Assembly: GCF_001995255.1 (NCBI RefSeq)
Contig: NZ_MUZR01000008.1
Location: forward strand, 1 to 64,000
Direction: 5' to 3'
DNA length: 64,000 bases
Source: Thioalkalivibrio halophilus
GTDB lineage: Bacteria > Pseudomonadota > Gammaproteobacteria > Ectothiorhodospirales > Ectothiorhodospiraceae
The stretch's first letter is position 1. Every line of letters begins with the position of its first letter. This document shows, piece by piece, positions 62,440-64,000 of the stretch. Made by a program: the position numbers and the translations under genes. The notes under the pieces are model-generated. The model searched no databases, had not been told where the DNA came from, and saw nothing but the letters and a program-made list of their open reading frames with translations.

Positions 62440-63957
62440 TCAGTCGGGGTCCGCTGCGGCCCCGTCCTCGTCTGCTGCGTGCCCGGTGTAGAAGCGCCGG
62501 GCGTCGTCGAACAGCTCGGCGTTGGTGTCGGCACGCATGTACAGCATGTGCCCGCCGGGATAGCGGCCGGTGACGATGCGCTCGTCGTCGCCCGGGTCCG
62601 CGGCATGCGCGATCTGCCCCAGCAGCCATTCGGTGGCGAAATAGGGGGTGATCAGGTCGGCCTCGCCGTGCACGCTGAAGATGCGAAAGCGGGGATCCAG
62701 TGCCAGCGCGGTGGCCAGGTCGTCCATCGCCGAGGCCGGGCCGGTCCGCTGCGAGCTGTCCCAGTCCCAGGCACCGAAGACTTCGCGGCTGAGCAGGCGA
62801 TACTGATGCCCGTGTGACCAGTCCAGGGTGTTGCGCAGGTGGTCCAGCATGGCGGTGGACAGCGGGGCCACCAGACCGTCGAGGATGGCATCGGCCCGCG
62901 GCCGCGTGCGGGTCGGGATCGGATCGGGCGAATCGATCCCGCCGTCGTACAGGCTGACCAGCCGGCCCTCGTCCCGCAGCAGGCCACGCTGCGCCATGTT
63001 CAGGGTGACGCGGCCGCCGGTCGCGCGCAGGTGGTCGCGGTCGATCCCGGTGAATCGGGCCACTTCATCGATCCAGTCCGCGTCGATCCGGTCCGGATGC
63101 AGCAGGCCTTCGAGATAGTCCCCCAGCGCGAATGCCTCCGCCTGCTCGAGGCTCGGCGGGTCATCGCCCAGGCGGTCATGCGCGCGGGCCGAGGCGGTCA
63201 GCGCCGGCAGCATCAGTGCGTGCGGGAGCGGGCGGCCGGTGCCGCCCTCGAGCATGCCGAAATCCAGCGCGGGGGAGACCAGCACCGTGCCCGAGACGCT
63301 GATGCCGGAGTTGCGCATCAGCCGCGCCGGCAGGGCACCGGCGCGATAGCCGCCATAGCTTTCCCCGCCGAGGTACACCGGGTCGCCGCGCCGTCCGTGG
63401 TCGTCCAGCCAGCGTTCCAGGGTTTCTTCCAGCGCGGCCAGGTCGCCCTCCGGCTCGAAGAAATCTTCGGGATCGCCGGCCTCCATGACCCGGCTGAAGC
63501 CGGTGCCCGGCGGATCCACGAAGACCAGGTCGGTAAATGCCAGCCAGGTCTTCGGGTTGTCCACCAGGCGCGGCGGGGTGGTGGCCGACAGGCCACGCTC
63601 GTCGGTCTCCAGCACCCGCGGTCCGAGTCCGCCGACGTTGAGATAGGCCGAGGCCGCCCCCGGTCCGCCGTTGAACAGGAAGGTCACCGGGCGGTCGGCT
63701 TCTTCGTCGCCCATCGTATAGGCTACGCTGAAGACCCGCGCCTCGGGGTGTTCGCGATCCTCGCCCAGCGGGGTGTAGCCGACCGTCGCGCGGTACTCCA
63801 GCCGTTCGCCGTCCACCGTTTCCAGCGAATGCGTGGTGGTCACCGGCTCGGGGAGCACCGCCGGAAGGTCCTCGCGATTGTCTTCTTCGCCCGGTGCCGG
63901 GGCGGCGAGCAGCAGCAGGACCAGACCCAGGGCACCGGGGCCGCCATGTCGCCGCAT
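62440..63957 (-). CDS. serine carboxypeptidase (S10 family)
   Basis: A 505-residue exported peptidase. The signal peptide has a hydrophobic ALGLVLLLLAAPA core. The S10 motifs are present: FLFNGGPGAASAYLNVGGLG, the nucleophile in YLGGESYGGYRAG, the aspartate in FSVHGEADLITPYFA and the histidine in RYPGGHMLYM. It is likely periplasmic or secreted. ATG at 63957; two upstream frame codons are not ATG. Confidence 0.85.
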   Translation of the reverse strand: MRRHGGPGALGLVLLLLAAPAPGEEDNREDLPAVLPEPVTTTHSLETVDGERLEYRATVGYTPLGEDREHPEARVFSVAYTMGDEEADRPVTFLFNGGPGAASAYLNVGGLGPRVLETDERGLSATTPPRLVDNPKTWLAFTDLVFVDPPGTGFSRVMEAGDPEDFFEPEGDLAALEETLERWLDDHGRRGDPVYLGGESYGGYRAGALPARLMRNSGISVSGTVLVSPALDFGMLEGGTGRPLPHALMLPALTASARAHDRLGDDPPSLEQAEAFALGDYLEGLLHPDRIDADWIDEVARFTGIDRDHLRATGGRVTLNMAQRGLLRDEGRLVSLYDGGIDSPDPIPTRTRPRADAILDGLVAPLSTAMLDHLRNTLDWSHGHQYRLLSREVFGAWDWDSSQRTGPASAMDDLATALALDPRFRIFSVHGEADLITPYFATEWLLGQIAHAADPGDDERIVTGRYPGGHMLYMRADTNAELFDDARRFYTGHAADEDGAAADPD

Positions 63958-64000
63958 CAGCAAACCGCCGTCTCCTCGGTGTCGGGGCAGTCGTGCTGCA

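Overview
The window is GC-rich DNA from a gammaproteobacterium. The core gene order (thrS-infC-rpmI-rplT-pheS-pheT-ihfA-merR followed by tRNA-Pro) is classical for that class. Sodium-type motor genes, a sulfide:quinone oxidoreductase-like protein, a DsrE-family protein and an N-acetylglutaminylglutamine amidotransferase suggest a halophilic or haloalkaliphilic sulfur-oxidising relative of the Ectothiorhodospiraceae. That placement is inference from gene content only.

Left part (about 1-22975) looks like an accessory island. Positions 563-17096 hold a complete type III CRISPR-Cas locus best described as subtype III-D: an HD-less Cas10 with GGDD, Csx10, three genes carrying four Cas7-type RAMP domains, and a Csx19-like protein, all overlapping in one leftward operon (12531 to 4476). 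To its right lies a seven-repeat CRISPR array (12788-13235), then a rightward adaptation operon of two different cas2 genes, cas1 and a stand-alone reverse transcriptase (13479-15953), which predicts spacer capture from RNA. Around this sit signalling parts: a CARF-HEPN ribonuclease, a two-helix membrane protein with a CARF-like domain, a Csx16 family protein (probable ring nuclease), and a CARF protein with a winged-helix-like C-terminus. Cas6 is separate, facing right at 3252-4226. Evidence in the repeat (8-nt handle ATTAAGAC after the hairpin, degenerate repeat at the left end) says the array is read leftwards from a leader next to cas2. A 22-bp near-perfect direct repeat (507-528 and 18201-18222) flanks the locus.

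From 17239 to 22753 come small envelope genes: a glycine-zipper lipoprotein, a coiled-coil lipoprotein, a large subtilisin-like lipoprotein with a beta-rich C-terminus, and a small lipoprotein. A 26-nt fragment of a tRNA 3' end, most like tRNA-Arg(CCU), at 22950-22975 probably marks the island edge.

From 23101 to the right end the genes are ordinary chromosome: CBS protein; rimB-rimK-M14 peptidase; TonB receptor and lipoate ligase; qmcA-nfeD; ppk2; srkA; pomA-pomB; the translation cluster; sohB; a NAGGN amidotransferase; moaB; rluB; a HhH-GPD glycosylase; a sigma-54 activator; cydAB(cioAB) divergent from the SQR-like gene; a metallophosphoesterase; rnk; three hemerythrin-domain genes; and the SOS operon lexA-imuA-imuB with a perfect LexA box, ending with a serine carboxypeptidase.
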